A stretch of 64,000 nucleotides of DNA, from contig JAYEVH010000210.1 of the NCBI GenBank assembly GCA_036346255.1, forward strand, positions 1 through 64,000, written 5' to 3'. Positions within the stretch are counted from its first letter, which is position 1; each line of letters begins with the position of its first letter. Origin of the DNA: Ampelocalamus luodianensis (taxonomy: Eukaryota; Streptophyta; Magnoliopsida; Poales; Poaceae). The position numbers and the translations under genes were made by a program. Under the pieces are notes generated by a model that was given only the letters and a program-made list of their open reading frames with translations, was not told the DNA's origin and searched no databases. Positions 34,096 through 46,400 of this stretch are shown piece after piece.

Positions 34096-37000
34096 TGTAA
34101 CATCCCTAATTTGCGAGTTTTTGAATTTTCAAAAGCTTTAGAAGTAACCTTTTGGTTTATGTTGCAAAAAGCTTAAATTTGAAATTTAGAATAAAAAACC
34201 ATTTAAATTGAATTAATCCAACTTCAATTAAATCAAAAAGTTAGTTTATTGGAGTTTCCTGGATTTTATTTGGATTTTAAGCCTTTATTGCATTTTCTAG
34301 AATTTAATTTGGCTTTTCCCTTTTTGTTTGAAACCAAAATCTATTTTGTTTGCAAAATTAAAAACTAAAATATAGCTAAAAGTATTTTTATTAAGTTCTA
34401 AATAATTCAAGGGACTTCTGTGAATTTTTCTGGAATTTTTAGACTCTATTAACTATTTTCTAAAAGTCTTTTTGCTTTTTCGGGATTTCTTTAATCGAAA
34501 ATGTATTTTAAAATCCTTTTCGGCTCGTGGGCCGAATCTCTTCCTCAGCCCACCTCCTCGGCCCGCCTCGCGCCAGCCCACTCCGCCGTAGCGCGCCTCT
34601 CCTCCCGGCCGTCCGATCGCAATCGGATGGCTCGCCCCGCCACGCCTCCTCCACCCTCGACCGTCCGTCTGGATCGAACGGCCGGCCCTCGTCCCCGCGC
34701 TCGTCTTCCTCCGACTTCTCTCTCTGCCGCGCCATGCGCCGGCGCCTCTGCCCCGTCCCGGCCTCCCTGACAAGCGCATCGAGTGCGGCGTGCTCCGCCG
34801 CACTCATTATCGTCTCCCGCACGTGCTCCCGTCTTGTCTCTTCCCCGCGCCGCACGCATCCTCTCCGGACTTCTCCCCGCCAGACCTCGCCGCCTCCACC
34901 GTCCACCCCCCCGACCTATTTAAGCGAGCCCCGAGACCGCCTCCTTCCCCTCGATCTTTCCCCATCTCTCTCCTCCTCTCTCGCCCTCCTTCGCCCCCTT
35001 TTCGCGTTTCTTCGCCGCCGCCGATTGCGCCACCACCAGAGCTCCTCCCGGCCAGTGGACCCGCCTCGGCATCACCAGTGTCGCCTCTCCGTCGCGCCTC
35101 CTCGTCCCGGACCGCCCCCGGAGCACCATCGCCGCCGTAGCCCTCTCCCCGCCGCCGCTTTCTTCGCGTTCGGCCTCGCCCGTCGAGCTTTGCCGTCGGC
35201 AAGGTGAGCAACGAGCTCACCGTGAACTCCTCCTCGCATCTGTGCCCTCGCCGCTGGCCAAAACCCCGCCGTGCGCCGGCGACCTTCGGGCCCCGAGCGC
35301 CGCCGGCTCGAGTGCCGACGTGGCCGCCACCTGGCGCCACGTACGCGCCACCTCAGCACCTTGGGCCCGCGTGGCTGCCACCTCCGCAGCCGCGTGTGCG
35401 CAAGCATGGGCACTGGCGTGGCCGAGCCAAGTAGCGCCACCGAGGCGCCCCGTCAGCCGTTTTGTCTACGTGACAGCCACGTGGCAGCTGACATGGCTTT
35501 TCCTTTGATTTCCCGTTGAAAATTAATTCGGCCGAAAATTAAAATCCCCACGCTGACGTCAGTTGACGCATTAATCCGAATTTCCTTTGGAAAAATAAAT
35601 CAGAAAATGAGGAAAATCCAATTTTCTTCATTTTATGTGTTTTCCAAACTTCGGAAGATCGTAACTTCTTCGTTCGAACTCCGATTCGAGTGATTCAAAT
35701 TTCTAAATTCATCTAAAATCCCCCTATTGATGTTATTACTAGTTTGGTATTTATTTGGAATTTATTTGGAGTTGTTTTATTTATTTTGCTCTTTCTGCAC
35801 GTGTAGAAATCGGCTTTTTGGAAGATTTCTCGGATCCGACGACCGAAGCACCTCAACTCTTCAACGAAGGCAAGTCATAGACCTTTGATCATATTGAACC
35901 CATCTTTATAAAACTATATTGTTTTATTTATACATGCATCGCTAGTTTTATATTAAATTGTTTCGGGATTAAATAATTGCCTAATTGGTGTATGCCTCCT
36001 TGATAAATTGCTATCGACATGTATCCTTGAATGACATGAACCCTTGGACACCATAGCATGGTTTATATTAGTTGGACATTGATAAAATACCAACACAAGT
36101 ATCGTATTATGCTTAGCCTTGCTATAGTTGTACGTCGGGACTCATGATCACATGCTTATATGAATAAACGTGACTAAAGGAATTATGGAATCGTGGCGCG
36201 GCCACTTTTGTTAAAAGATGTTGTGCCAAGGCTAGGGTGGTCTTTGGCCAGATTGATCTGAAAATATTTTATGCTCGGGCGAGTCGGCGGTGGTAAGTGT
36301 GGGTGCCGTAACGCACATCGAGACGTGGATTAGTCTCGCCTGAGCAGCCAACTATGAACTTAACCTTGAACCATTGATCTGGGTCACATCGTGCAACCAC
36401 ATGTCCAGGATGGGGTGGACCTGGCCTAATAATTAGCAATGAGCTGGCTAGGTTCTGTTGCGGTGGAGCGTGCTAATTCGCTGGCGCAAGAAGGGGCATG
36501 AATCTAGCGGGTGCAAAGCTCGTTAGAAGCGAAACCTTAGCGAACAGCTCTTAGCCAGTTCAAAGCTTTGTAACGGTCTTGTGATAATCTCTTAGTCACA
36601 CGCCTCGGAAGCGTGAAACGCCTGACAGTATAAGATGATTATCTCTTGTGGGTAAAGCTGTACAACCTCTGCAGAGTGTATAAAAACTATTCGAATAGCC
36701 GTGTCCCTAGTTATAGACATGCCCGGAGATTTCACGCAAGGGGTCGATGTTTTTCTTTAAAATGGTGGAATTGATGGTTTGGATGGAATGGTTGGGTGGA
36801 TCTCTAGTTGTTTCAAAGAACTGAATTACTTGTGTATTATTCTTTTAAATCGTGCTTTCAATCTACTTACGGTATTTACTGTTAAATGCTGCTTTCTGCA
36901 AAAGTAAACATAAAGCTATCCTTGTCAAGCCTAGCATGAAGAATAATTGCATACTGTTCCCTATGACTTGCTGAGTACATTCAAAGTACTCACGGCTTGC

Positions 37001-37369
37001 ACCCTGTGTGATTAATCCCCGCAGAAGAACCGGGGAATTCAGAGTTTTATGGAGAGGAGTATCCTGAAGACTTTGCGAACTAGGTCGCGTCCTCCACTCA
37101 ATTGCCTGTGGGCATGTCGCGTGGCCACCATGAGTTATTAAGTTTCCGCTGCAAGTTGTATTTTGTTGCTAAGCCCTATGTGGCGCACTCTGTAAGACCT
37201 GACCATATGGTCCCTTTTGCTACCTTTAATATTAATTTGTCCGCTTCATCGTCATTTTGTTGTATAGTTGTGATTACACCGATGTTGTAACTGTGCGAGG
37301 TAGGTACTGATCTGGGACTAGTTCATAATACACAGAGGGTCCTGGGGTGGCATACCTGGGATCCCGATA
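34096..37369 (+). mobile_element. Solo LTR (3274 bp) inside the LTR of element D
   Basis: Starts TGTAACATCCC and ends GGGATCCCGATA (the usual terminal CA is mutated to TA). The end is homologous to the start of the inverse solo LTR at 18959 (ACACAGAGGGT...). Flanks GTCTA (34091-34095) and GTCGA (37370-37374) are a 5-bp duplication with one mismatch. Contents: AT-rich U3, a very GC-rich segment (34510-35500), the CTATTCGAATAG palindrome (36688-36699). No internal region remains. The GC-rich reading frames on both strands are not genes. Confidence 0.9.
34914..34925 (+). promoter_or_regulatory. Core promoter of the solo LTR
   Basis: CCTATTTAAGCG is a TATA-like box in a GC-rich context, followed by a CT-rich leader as expected at an LTR transcription start. 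The corresponding box in the LTR at the left edge of the window is TATATAAAC-like near 100. Confidence 0.5.
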
Positions 37370-37376
37370 GTCGACC

Positions 37377-37512
37377 GCTTCCAGCAAAGTCGGTCGACCG
37401 CCATCGCCTGGCCTCGATCGCCACCCTTGCCGGTTAGACCGCCAGCAACCAAGACAGCCCACAATACCAAGGCATGGCCGGTCTGACCGCCACTGTGGCC
37501 GGTCAAACCGCC
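37377..37512. repeat. GGCCGGTCTGACCGCC palindrome cluster, right
   Basis: Copies near 37390, 37430, 37471 and 37496 resume after the solo LTR, with decay such as GTTAGACC and GTCAAACC. Confidence 0.8.
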
Positions 37513-37592
37513 AGAGACCTGACGGCAGCAAGAACTTCACCGAAGATGAGGGTTTCTCCAAACAACTCGACGTTATTGCCAATTGTTCAACA

Positions 37593-38089
37593 CACTAAGA
37601 TTAGGATCATATCCACATGATCTCCACACGCGGGGAGGATGGGGCTGCTAGGGAGGTGGGCAACGGGGGGAGTGGCGCTGGGATGAAGGCGCCGTCGGGA
37701 GGAGGGGAGGCGCGGGGAGTGGCGTTGGGAGGAGCAGGCGGCCGTCGGGAGGAGGAGGCGCGGGGAGGATTTTTGGGAGGGGATAAGGTGGAGAGAGGCC
37801 GCGCCTATCTCTCCTCTATTTTTCACCTTCGCGCCTAAATTTTTTTGCCGGTAGATACGAGGTCATATGTTCAGTCTTCATGCAATTAAATTTTTCACTT
37901 CCCGCCCAATGTTTTGCCCGGCTGTTACGTTGATCTGATTGACTTTTTCTAGGGCAGATGTATTGTAACTAACATAAAAATATTACCAACAGATAAGTTG
38001 TTCTAGATAATAATTATTTCCAGCAGATAACGTGACCCTTAATCTCTTGGATATTGCTGGCACATATTTTGCCGCTAATCCATTTTTTC
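37593..38089. other. Unassigned sequence, GA-rich then AT-rich
   Basis: 37620-37800 is a purine-rich GGAGG repeat-like stretch. The rest has no recognisable gene or repeat. It separates element D from a different Copia fragment. Confidence 0.35.
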
Positions 38090-39240
38090 CCGATAGATTA
38101 TTGTTCTTAATACTATGCCATGGTGTAGTGATTCTTTAGAACATAACTCCAAGTCATTATCAGTACATAGCTTCTTGACATGCTTGCCAATTTTCTTTTC
38201 AATCATAATCTTCCCCTCCTTAAATATCTTAAACAGGTCCGATTTGTGCTTCACGAAATATGGACAAACTTTTCTTAAATAATAATCAATGATGGTCAAC
38301 ATGTAGTCAGCACCTCTAAGGGACGAAACACAGGATTCTCCCTACAAATCGGAGTGAACATAATCCAATATATCTTTTGTAGAGTGAATTGTTGTGTTGA
38401 ACTTCACCATCTTTTGCTTGCCGAAGACACAATGTTCACAAAACTTCAACTTGTCGATACTTTGACCATCAAGGAGCCATCTTTTGCATTACTCCATTAT
38501 GTCAATTTCATTTATATGCTCCAGACGTATATGCCAAAGATTAATAGCATCATAACCAAAAGATTTCTTTGAGGCAACAGTAGCATTATCTGAAATTGTA
38601 GTACCTTGTAGATGATATAAGTTGGCAGCTTTCATACCATCTTTCATCACAACAAGAGAGTATTTGAAAATCTTGAGAACCACACCTCCACCTGAATACT
38701 TGTACCCTTTAGCATTAAGAGTACTCAGTGAGATAAGATTTCTCTTCAAACTCGGAATACGATGAACATCCAAAAAAAATCTGATGGTGTCAGTAAACAT
38801 CTTGATCCAAATAGAATCAATGCATGCAATCTTACGTGATGAGTTATCACTCATCAACACAAAATCACTTAGTGTAGCTTCATAATTCACGAAGCAATCT
38901 CGGTTCGAACTCATGTGAAAAGTGCAAGCCATATCAAGAATCCACTCATCACCTGTTTTAGAATTACCGACAAAGGCAACGAGAACATCTCATTTAGAAT
39001 CTTGCTTTCTAACAATAGTGGCTTTAGTATTATCCTCTTGTTGATCATTCTTGAAATTATTATTCTTTTTCTCCTTTTCCTTTATCCACCAACACACATA
39101 TATGTCGTGGTCAACTTTCTTGCAATACTTGCACGGCTTGTACCCACCTTTGGATTTTGATATGCCTTCGTAATTTTTCTTGAGTTTTTGCCTCTTGAAT
39201 CGTCGTTCCAAACGACGAGTTTTATCTTTTTCTTTGCATG
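38090..39240 (-). pseudogene. Copia pol fragment: zinc knuckle, protease/pre-integrase, integrase start
   Basis: Reading leftward, 38990-39211 is basic with a CKYCKKVDHDIYVC zinc knuckle (C-x2-C-x4-H-x4-C). 38489-38932 starts ACTFHMSSNRDCF, the segment just after the protease active site (the D-S/T-G itself is not readable). It ends in LWHIRLEHINEIDIME, the GAG-pre-integrase HxxxxH signature. 38090-38302 encodes FKEGKIMIEKK and KKLCTDNDLELCSKE, the integrase core around the second Asp, followed by a broken frame. LTRs, RT and RNase H are absent. It is separate from element D's gag because D's LTR lies between them, but the same family cannot be excluded. Confidence 0.65.
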
Positions 39241-39832
39241 CAGTGTTTCATTGACTTCATTAAGTGTAAGAGTATATCAGCTATGTAGAATAGTATCTCT
39301 GAACATAGATTATGAACTAGGTAGCAAGCATAAAATAATAAGTCCCAAATCTTTATCATCATATTTTACCTTCAGACTCTAGATCCGAGACTAATTATTT
39401 GAACAATATCATGTGGTTCAATAATAACCCATCTTCTACAATTTTGTACGAATAAAGATATCACTTTAAATGCATCTTACTAATCAGATCTTTCAACTAT
39501 AATATAACGACGGTCGTCTCCTTCAAAACCGGACTGACAAACACGCGACAACCTCGGGCAGTGAGCATGTGAGCACATGCAGATGGTAGCGAGTGCAGCC
39601 AGTGAGGGGCCGAATCTTGCAAACCTCGTCGGCACGGGTGAATTCTGCGAGCCCGTCCCCAAAAGTTGGGGTCTTCGTCCACACAGGTGGTCGGCCACTA
39701 CCAGTGTGTTCCAGATCTGCATCTCTTGCTCCTTGACGACAAACAGTTGTGCACCACAACACCGATGTGACATGAGTTGTGGCACTGGTGGGCAGCCTGC
39801 GTCACTGTCGTCGAGATGCCCATCCTCCTCTT
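39241..39832. other. Unassigned sequence left of element E
   Basis: No domain recognised. A minus-strand frame of 126 codons (39480-39860) runs across the edge of E's LTR, so it is unlikely to be a gene. The last five bases, CTCTT (39828-39832), are the expected target duplication of element E, whose partner would lie just beyond 64000. Confidence 0.4.
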
Positions 39833-40344
39833 TGTTGGAATTTTTCCTTGACCTCTGCACTATTACTTAGTTCTTTCCAGAGAAAACGATCGTTCCAGAG
39901 AAACAATGCGCTCGGCTCTTCGCTTTGTCCAGAGTTGCACTTGCTTTTGGCCATGGGACCCGCTGCCCTTGTCTCCTCGACGTGACCCGGCTGGAAGAAC
40001 AGAAAGCGACGTCTTTGCACGAAGCACCTTCCTGGTTTCTGTCTTCACGTGAACGTGATGCACAACAGCAGCCGCTGCCCTCCAAGTTTTCACGTGATGT
40101 TTTTCCCTAGCAAAAGTCGCACCTCGCGCCTCTGTGCTTTCGGCTGGAAAGAAACAAAACACCCAGAGCAAAACGAAACAACACACCGAGAGACGATCGA
40201 TTTCTTTCAGGAGCACCAAAATCTGCTGCTACTCTTTTTTTCTTTTGTGTTTATTTATATCCACACATTACAGAGTTTTACTCCGATTTGGTATATGGCA
40301 ACTCCTACCAGAAACTAACACACACTCGGACTCAAAAAATAACA
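39833..40344 (-). mobile_element. 3' LTR of Copia element E
   Basis: Begins TGTTGGAATTTTTCC on plus. The high end is either 40320 (ACTAACA) or 40344 (AATAACA). It contains a minus-strand TATA box (ATATAAATA, ~40252-40260). Matches 52060-52251 joined to 63740-64000, which is E's 5' LTR split by the MULE. Confidence 0.85.
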
Positions 40345-40402
40345 GGAACTCTCACAAAGAAAAACAATTACCAAAACAAGATTAATTCTATCAATCACCA
40401 TC

Positions 40403-41585
40403 TTAATCTTGTTTCTTCACCTTGATTACGCCAATCTTCTCTCTCATCTCTAAGAACTTGATTCGCCCTAACAACTTCGTCAAAACATCGGCAAGTTGAT
40501 CTTCTCTTCTGATGTGATCAACTATTATCTCAAAATATCAGCAAGCTGATTTTCTGTTCTGATGTGATCAACTATTATCTTCCCTTCTTCGACACACTCC
40601 TGAATAAAATGATAACAAGTATCTATGTGCTTGGTTCTATCATGGTAAACTGAATTCTTGCTCAAAGATATCGTTGACTTGTTATCAACCTTGAGCACAA
40701 ACCTGCTCACCTCCTTCTATGTAAGATCACCAAGTAGCCATCCCAGCTAAATCCCTTGACATGCTGCAGTAGTAGCAGCAATATACTCTACTTCACATGA
40801 AGAAAGTGCCAATACTTTCTGCTTTTGTGACTGCCAACTCACCATGCTTTTCTCAAGCAAGAAAAGTACACCTGTTGTACTCTTTCGGCTATCAACGTCT
40901 CCAGCCATGTCGCTATCACTATAGCCGACCAACTGGATTTCTTCTCCTTCATCTCTTTGATAGTACCATCCAAACTCCAGAATGCCACACATATATCTCA
41001 ATATGTGCTTAATTGCTACCATGTGCTTGCTTGTAGGAGACTCCATAAAGCGACTCACATACCCAATAGCATAAGCAATATCAGGTCTGGTATGCACTAA
41101 ATATCTCAGACTTCCAACGATGCTTCTGTAGAATGTGGCATCAACTGGCGGTGGATTACTAACCTTACTTAGCTTCAGGTGAGCCTCCATTGGGAACTGG
41201 CAGGGATTGCAGTTCTCCGTACCACACTTCTCAACAATCTTCTCCACATACGCTGACTGAGTCAATGTGATCTCTCTTTCAGTTTGTTTTACCTCTATCC
41301 AGAGGTAGTAGCTCAAAAGGCCTAAATCTATCATCTTAAACATACTCATCATCTCATTCTTAAATCTTGCAATCTTCTGTGTGTGTACCTATGACAATTA
41401 GATCGTCCACATATACACCCACAATTAATCTTGACGAACTTGTCCCTCTTTTGTACACGGCATGCTCAGGTTGGCTTTTTTCAAAACCAAGTGACGAAAG
41501 ACTGCGATCCATCTTTATGTTCCAAGCCCAAGGTGCTTAGAAGCCGCATAATGCCTTTTTTAATCTTAATGCTTTATACGGGTTT
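40403..41585 (-). pseudogene. Copia element E: RT C-terminal half and RNase H
   Basis: Frames read leftward. Near 41400 a VYVDDLIVIG segment shows the RT catalytic YVDD. Then come MIDLGLLSYYL, SIVGSLRYLVHTRPDIAYAIGYVSRFM and the RNase H stretch SDSDMAGDVDSRKSTTGVLFLL with ALSSCEVEYIAATTAACQGI. The block KHIDTCYHFIQECVEEGKI and a TENQLADIL end follow. A 50-bp tandem duplication at 40481-40580 and several frameshifts inactivate it. The N-terminal half of the RT continues at 49403, beyond the inserted element F. Confidence 0.8.
40481..40580. repeat. 50-bp tandem duplication in the RNase H end of E
   Basis: 40481-40530 and 40531-40580 are the same 50 bases with six substitutions. The length is not a multiple of three, so it shifts the frame at the LADIL motif. 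Confidence 0.9.
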
Positions 41586-41590
41586 GCATC

Positions 41591-41653
41591 CATAGATGTA
41601 TTATTACCATGTATTTCCTGTTATATAAGGCGTTATCAGCATATTTGTCACAC

Positions 41654-41725
<72 letters not shown>

Positions 41726-41765
41726 CCCATTGGCCTTATTATGAAGACAAGCGCTATTCATAACA
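41591..41765 (+). mobile_element. 5' LTR of element F
   Basis: Matches the 3' LTR except for its first bases (CATAGATG for TGTTAGATG) and an expanded AT run. Ends GCTATTCATAACA. Confidence 0.85.
41657..41722. repeat. (AT)n microsatellite
   Basis: About 65 bp of uninterrupted AT inside the 5' LTR. The 3' LTR has only a short ATGTATATATATT at this place, so the run expanded after insertion. Confidence 0.95.
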
Positions 41766-41778
41766 TGGTATCGTGAGC
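41766..41778 (+). other. Primer-binding site of element F
   Basis: TGGTATCGTGAGC follows the LTR end. It resembles the initiator-Met PBS TGGTATCAGAGC. Confidence 0.75.
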
Positions 41779-41844
41779 GCACCTAGGGTTTTTCATTTGT
41801 GTGAAGCGCTATTCATAACATGATTCTCAGGAGTTTCTAGCAGT

Positions 41845-43448
41845 GTGAGAAGACCTAGCATGATTCTCACATTGCTGCGTCGCATGGCTTCTTTTGCATC
41901 GTCTGGTTCTGCTGCACAGTTTTCTAGTGAGAGACCACCTTCTACTCCTTCTTCCTCAGGTATATCACCTTGGATTCTTCACTCTGGTGCTTTCTTTCAT
42001 ATGACATCTGATTCCAACAGTCTCACTTTCATTGGTCATTTAGCTGCTCCTATCATTGTTCAGACAGCAGATGGTACCTCTCTGTCTGTCGTAGGATGTG
42101 ACACTCTTTCGAATTCCTCTTTTCATATCCATGTTCTTTCTTATGTTCCCAAACTAACCATGCAGCTCATATCTACTGGTCAGCTCATCGATCATGGTTG
42201 TCGTGTTATTCTTGATTCTGATTCTTGTTCTGTTCAGGATCGACGCACGTGGACTCGTTGGCGACCGACCACCGCCGTGACTCACGACGCCATTGGGAGC
42301 TTGATCGCTTCATCTTCCTTCCGCGCCTCGCCAATCTTGTCGCCTCCACCACCGCCTCCGTCACGCATCCTCCATGCGTCTTTTGCTTAGTGGCATCATC
42401 GTTTGGGACATCTTTGCGGATCACGTCTATCTTCTTTACTTTGTCGTGGTCTTTTAGAGTCTGTGTCTGGTGATGCTTCTCTAAATTGTCAGGGTTGTAA
42501 GCTTGATAAATAGCTTCAACTACCCTATCCTTCCAGTGAGTCGGTGTCACAACGTCCTTTTGATCTTGTTCATTCTCGATGTATGGGGCCTGCTCTTTTC
42601 ATTTCAAAGGAGGTCATCGATATTATATAAATTTTTTATGACTTTTCTCGACACATATGGATATACTTTATGTCATTTCGTAGTGAGGTTCTATCCATCT
42701 ACAAGACTTTTGCCACCATGACCCGTACTCAGTTTGACTCTCCTATTCGTGTTTTTCGTACTGATTTTGCTAGGGAATACTTATCAGGAGTCCTTTGTGG
42801 TTTTCTTGCTGAGCAGGGCACTCTCTCTTAGTTTTCTTGCCCCGGTGCTCATGCCCATAACGGTGTGGATGAACGGAAGCATCGTCATCTTCTTGAGATA
42901 GCTCGTGCTCTTATGCTTGCTTCCACTGTGTCCCGCCACACTTAGTGAGCCGAGGTCGTTTCTACTGCCACTTTCTTGATTAATATCAGCCTTCTTCTTC
43001 GCGCTCTTGGGTGGGATCCCAGTTGAGCATCTTTGTGGCAAGACTCCTGATTATTCTAGTCTTCGCCTATTTGGGTGTGTGCTTTGCTCTTTTTGTACCT
43101 CGTGAGCGCACCAAGCTGACTGCTCAGTTCGTAGAGTGCGTTTTTCTGGGCTATAGCGCTGAGTATAAGGGATGTCATTGCTAGGATCCTATTGGCTGAC
43201 GGATGCGGGTTTCTCGGGACATCACTTTTGATGAGTCTCATCCTTTCTATCCTCGTTCTTCTCCATCCACCACTCCAGCATCTGTTGTCGAGTCACTTTC
43301 TTTCCTGACTTTTCCTACCACCCCTATAGTCACCACACCTCCATCACAGCCTTTAGCCTCTCTGGTGCTTCCTTCACTTCTCTGGTGCCTCCTTCACTGT
43401 CTCCTTCGCCACTGCCACCCTCTCCCAAGGCTCCTCTTGTCCTTGTTC
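41845..43448 (+). pseudogene. Copia element F: protease, pre-integrase and integrase, broken
   Basis: WILHSGAFFHMTSDS at about 41970-42015 is the protease active site region, with the catalytic Asp changed to His (expected D-S-G). Near 42390-42450 WHHRLGHL starts the HHCC zinc-binding domain, completed by CQGCKLD. The integrase core remnant at 42560-42990 includes an [11 protein letters not shown] segment around the second Asp and [20 protein letters not shown] around the Glu. In-frame stops occur (for example near 42831 and 42942). The frame then enters a Ser/Pro-rich linker cut at 43448 by a solo LTR. The region between PBS and protease is only ~180 bp, so gag is deleted. Confidence 0.7.
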
Positions 43449-46400
43449 TGTGAGGACCCCAGTTTATTTGGCTTGTAATGCTTAACCAACCACCTGGTCC
43501 TAGCATCACAAATCAAATAAATTGATTCCTCGAGATATGTATACTTCCTGTAGCAAGATACACACCTGTTACAAAATTAGACAAAGAACTCCATTCCAAA
43601 CATAGAGTCCAAACACCACACTACCAAACGGAAGATAAACAAATAGTAGAGTTATTACGCACAAAGGCCGATGTGCCAAGATACACCAATAAACAAGAAC
43701 GACAAATGAAGCAAAAGTGCCATAAGATGGCTATAAACAAAGCCAATCGCGTGCCTCTAACCCACAAGGCATCCGACCGACCGCCAAGTCTAGTCGTCCA
43801 CGAAGCGGCTAAGAACACAACTCACGTAAGTGAGGCCCTTGGGGCTCACCTTCTTCCTCTCGCAACAAAACATTAAGCAAAGCACCGAGTACAAAGATTG
43901 TCTTTGTACCCGCAAGACTGACGTGTGAACTAGCGCACTGTTCATATGCTACATGCAGCTTATTTGGTGGAGGCCATATGTTTCATTTGCATAAAGCCAA
44001 TTTTCATTTGCAATAATATGATACAGCTTTGAAGGCAAGTTTGCAATTCGCTTTAATGTTGAAATAACAGAAGGATAAATAATAATAAAAGAATAAAGGT
44101 AAACAACCTAGAAGTGACTATCCCAATAGTCACCATTAACAATAGCACGAATCCCGCATTCGTACCACCCATCAAGTTTTAATTTAAATGTTGTAGTCTA
44201 ACTCTCGATAAGCTTACCCAAGCGTGTCCATCACCTAGGACGAGGCTATTCGAATAGTTTTTAACCCTCGCAGGGTGTACCATCGCACCCACACTTCAGA
44301 TCGCCTTTAAGCCAAAGCACACTTCAGAAGGTATGCCACGAGTAAGTCCTACGAGACTTTTTCCAATATTGTGTATTAACTACGAGCGCTCGTATGGATA
44401 GAAATCCATATGCTTACATGGTAAAGCTGAAAAGACAACTACCCACTCAGATAAAGCTTTTGGACAACTACCATGCTCCCACCTCCATCCTCCCGCGACC
44501 CCCTGCGACCGGAGCCAATACACGCCAAAGTACTAGGTCAAGAGAGGTCCCATACCCTCTAGTGTGGTTAGCACTGAAATGCTGGATAATGAAACTCACA
44601 AGATGTTCGGTCCTTAATTGACCTGCACCTTTCGATCACACCCAATAGATCACACCAATCTTACCATTGTGCCCGTCTAAATCATTTTTGTTTTCATTTT
44701 TAGTTTTGCAATTAAACAAAGCAGAAATCTTTGAAGTATAAAGTTATAGAAAGTTTTGTGTGATCAAGGTTACTGACTAATTCGATAACCGCCTATTTCT
44801 ACCGATACTAAGCATGTCTAAGCAATTTGACCGGATCTACTAAGTGACAAGAGATCATCCAAATGACCTCTAATCACAAAGAAATAACCTAGGCTCGGTG
44901 TAGTAGAGGTCAATATTTTGTCTACAGGATATGCAACTACGGATTTAACTAATCAATTTAACACAAATTAAGCGATGCATACATACGGTTGAAACAAAAT
45001 ATTAGACTTTAAAATGGGATAAACATGATCAAAGCGCTTGTTCAGGCAGCCGTTGCTCGTAATGCTCAACTCAATTGCAGAGGATCGTTCTCGTGGTTAC
45101 CGCAAATGTCGGCTTCAACGATTGAACAAATAACAATAATAAGAACGAATAACACCACCAAACTCAACCATACAACAACATCAAAACAAACCAAACTCAC
45201 ACAAAGAACCTAAGCATGATATAACAAAATTTTTAGAAACAGAGGACAAATCATTTTAGGTTATTAAGAATTTTCTATGAATTTTCTAAGCTAAAAACAC
45301 ATCAAAACACTAGTTAATTGCTTAACAAATTTTCATGAACGAAGCAAGATCTAAAACCTATCCTCAAAATTAGTATACTAAAAATGAAATTTTACTGAAT
45401 TGGTTTCACCGATTTGGACAATTATTGAAAGAGATATACATTTTCTAATTTAGAAGATACATAAAACATCTTTTAATTAATTAACAGATTTTTGCTACAT
45501 AGACAAGGTTGAAACTAATTTTAGTAAATACCACATTTAAAACGAAAATTAACAACCTTTGGATTCATGCGATTTAGATAAAAATTGAATTAGTTATGCA
45601 TTTTCTAAGTTTAAATGAATTATCGAGCAAAGTAAAACACATTACGTAAATACTAAAGCATTTAATCCTTTTTCTACCCACACCAACCAGCCCCTGACAT
45701 CGACAGGCGGGCCCGCGAAAGTCTTGGCAGACGGTCGCGCCGAAGGTGACGCTGGCGTATTCTAAGAATACGCTTTGACTTATCAAGTGTACTTCTAACA
45801 TATACTACGATAAATACGCTTCCCAATCGAGAAAACGTAGCACCGTAGCTACACATCCACCAACCGACAGGATGGGCCCACATAGCGTTGACTAAGAAAA
45901 TAACATAACGGTTGGATTAAAGGATTTCTAAACACGCTTAGAGAGAGGCCCACAAATCGCTGACATAACTAAACAAAGTTTAGCGATAACTAAACTCCGC
46001 GGCTCACCGCACGCGACGGGACGGCGCGGCGCTGCCGCGCGTGTGATCTAGCTATCCGAGAGGGTTTCTAGGCGAGAGTGGTACCTTCGGGTTCACCGTC
46101 CTGCGAACTTGATGACGGTGACCGACCTCAAGCGATGCGTGAGCGACGCGAACGGCGAGAAGAAGACGCGGCCTCCGCGAGAAGACGCCACGAGCCGAGA
46201 AGCTACGGGGAGGTGCGCATCGCCCGCTTTGACTCGTGAAGGTTTCGCCACGATCAAGACGATGATGGAGCACGGACGTGGCGGAAACGCCGCGGCGAAT
46301 CACCGCACTTGAGAAGAAGAGGTCGCACGACCTCACCGCGCACCAAAGATGGAAATGAAGTCACCATTAGATTCGGTGCATCGATGCGATCCTAAGGGAC

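Larger units (their letters stand above)
32241..37592 (-). mobile_element. 5' LTR of Copia element D, split by a solo LTR
   Basis: Bounded by TGTTGGACCGG (32241) and GTTCAACA (37592) on plus, i.e. TGTTGAAC...CCGGTCCAACA. With the 34096-37369 insertion removed it is about 2.07 kb. It carries many copies of a CGGTCTGACCG-type palindrome on both sides of the insertion, which proves the two parts were continuous. The right flank CACTA (37593-37597) is the candidate target duplication; its partner is lost with the 3' end of D. Confidence 0.8.

Noticed and set aside
34453..35519. Several overlapping long reading frames on both strands, up to 226 codons
   Set aside because: They lie in the very GC-rich leader of a solo LTR, overlap each other in all frames and show no domain.
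39480..39860. 126-codon minus frame
   Set aside because: It starts inside E's LTR and runs into unrelated flanking DNA; no domain.
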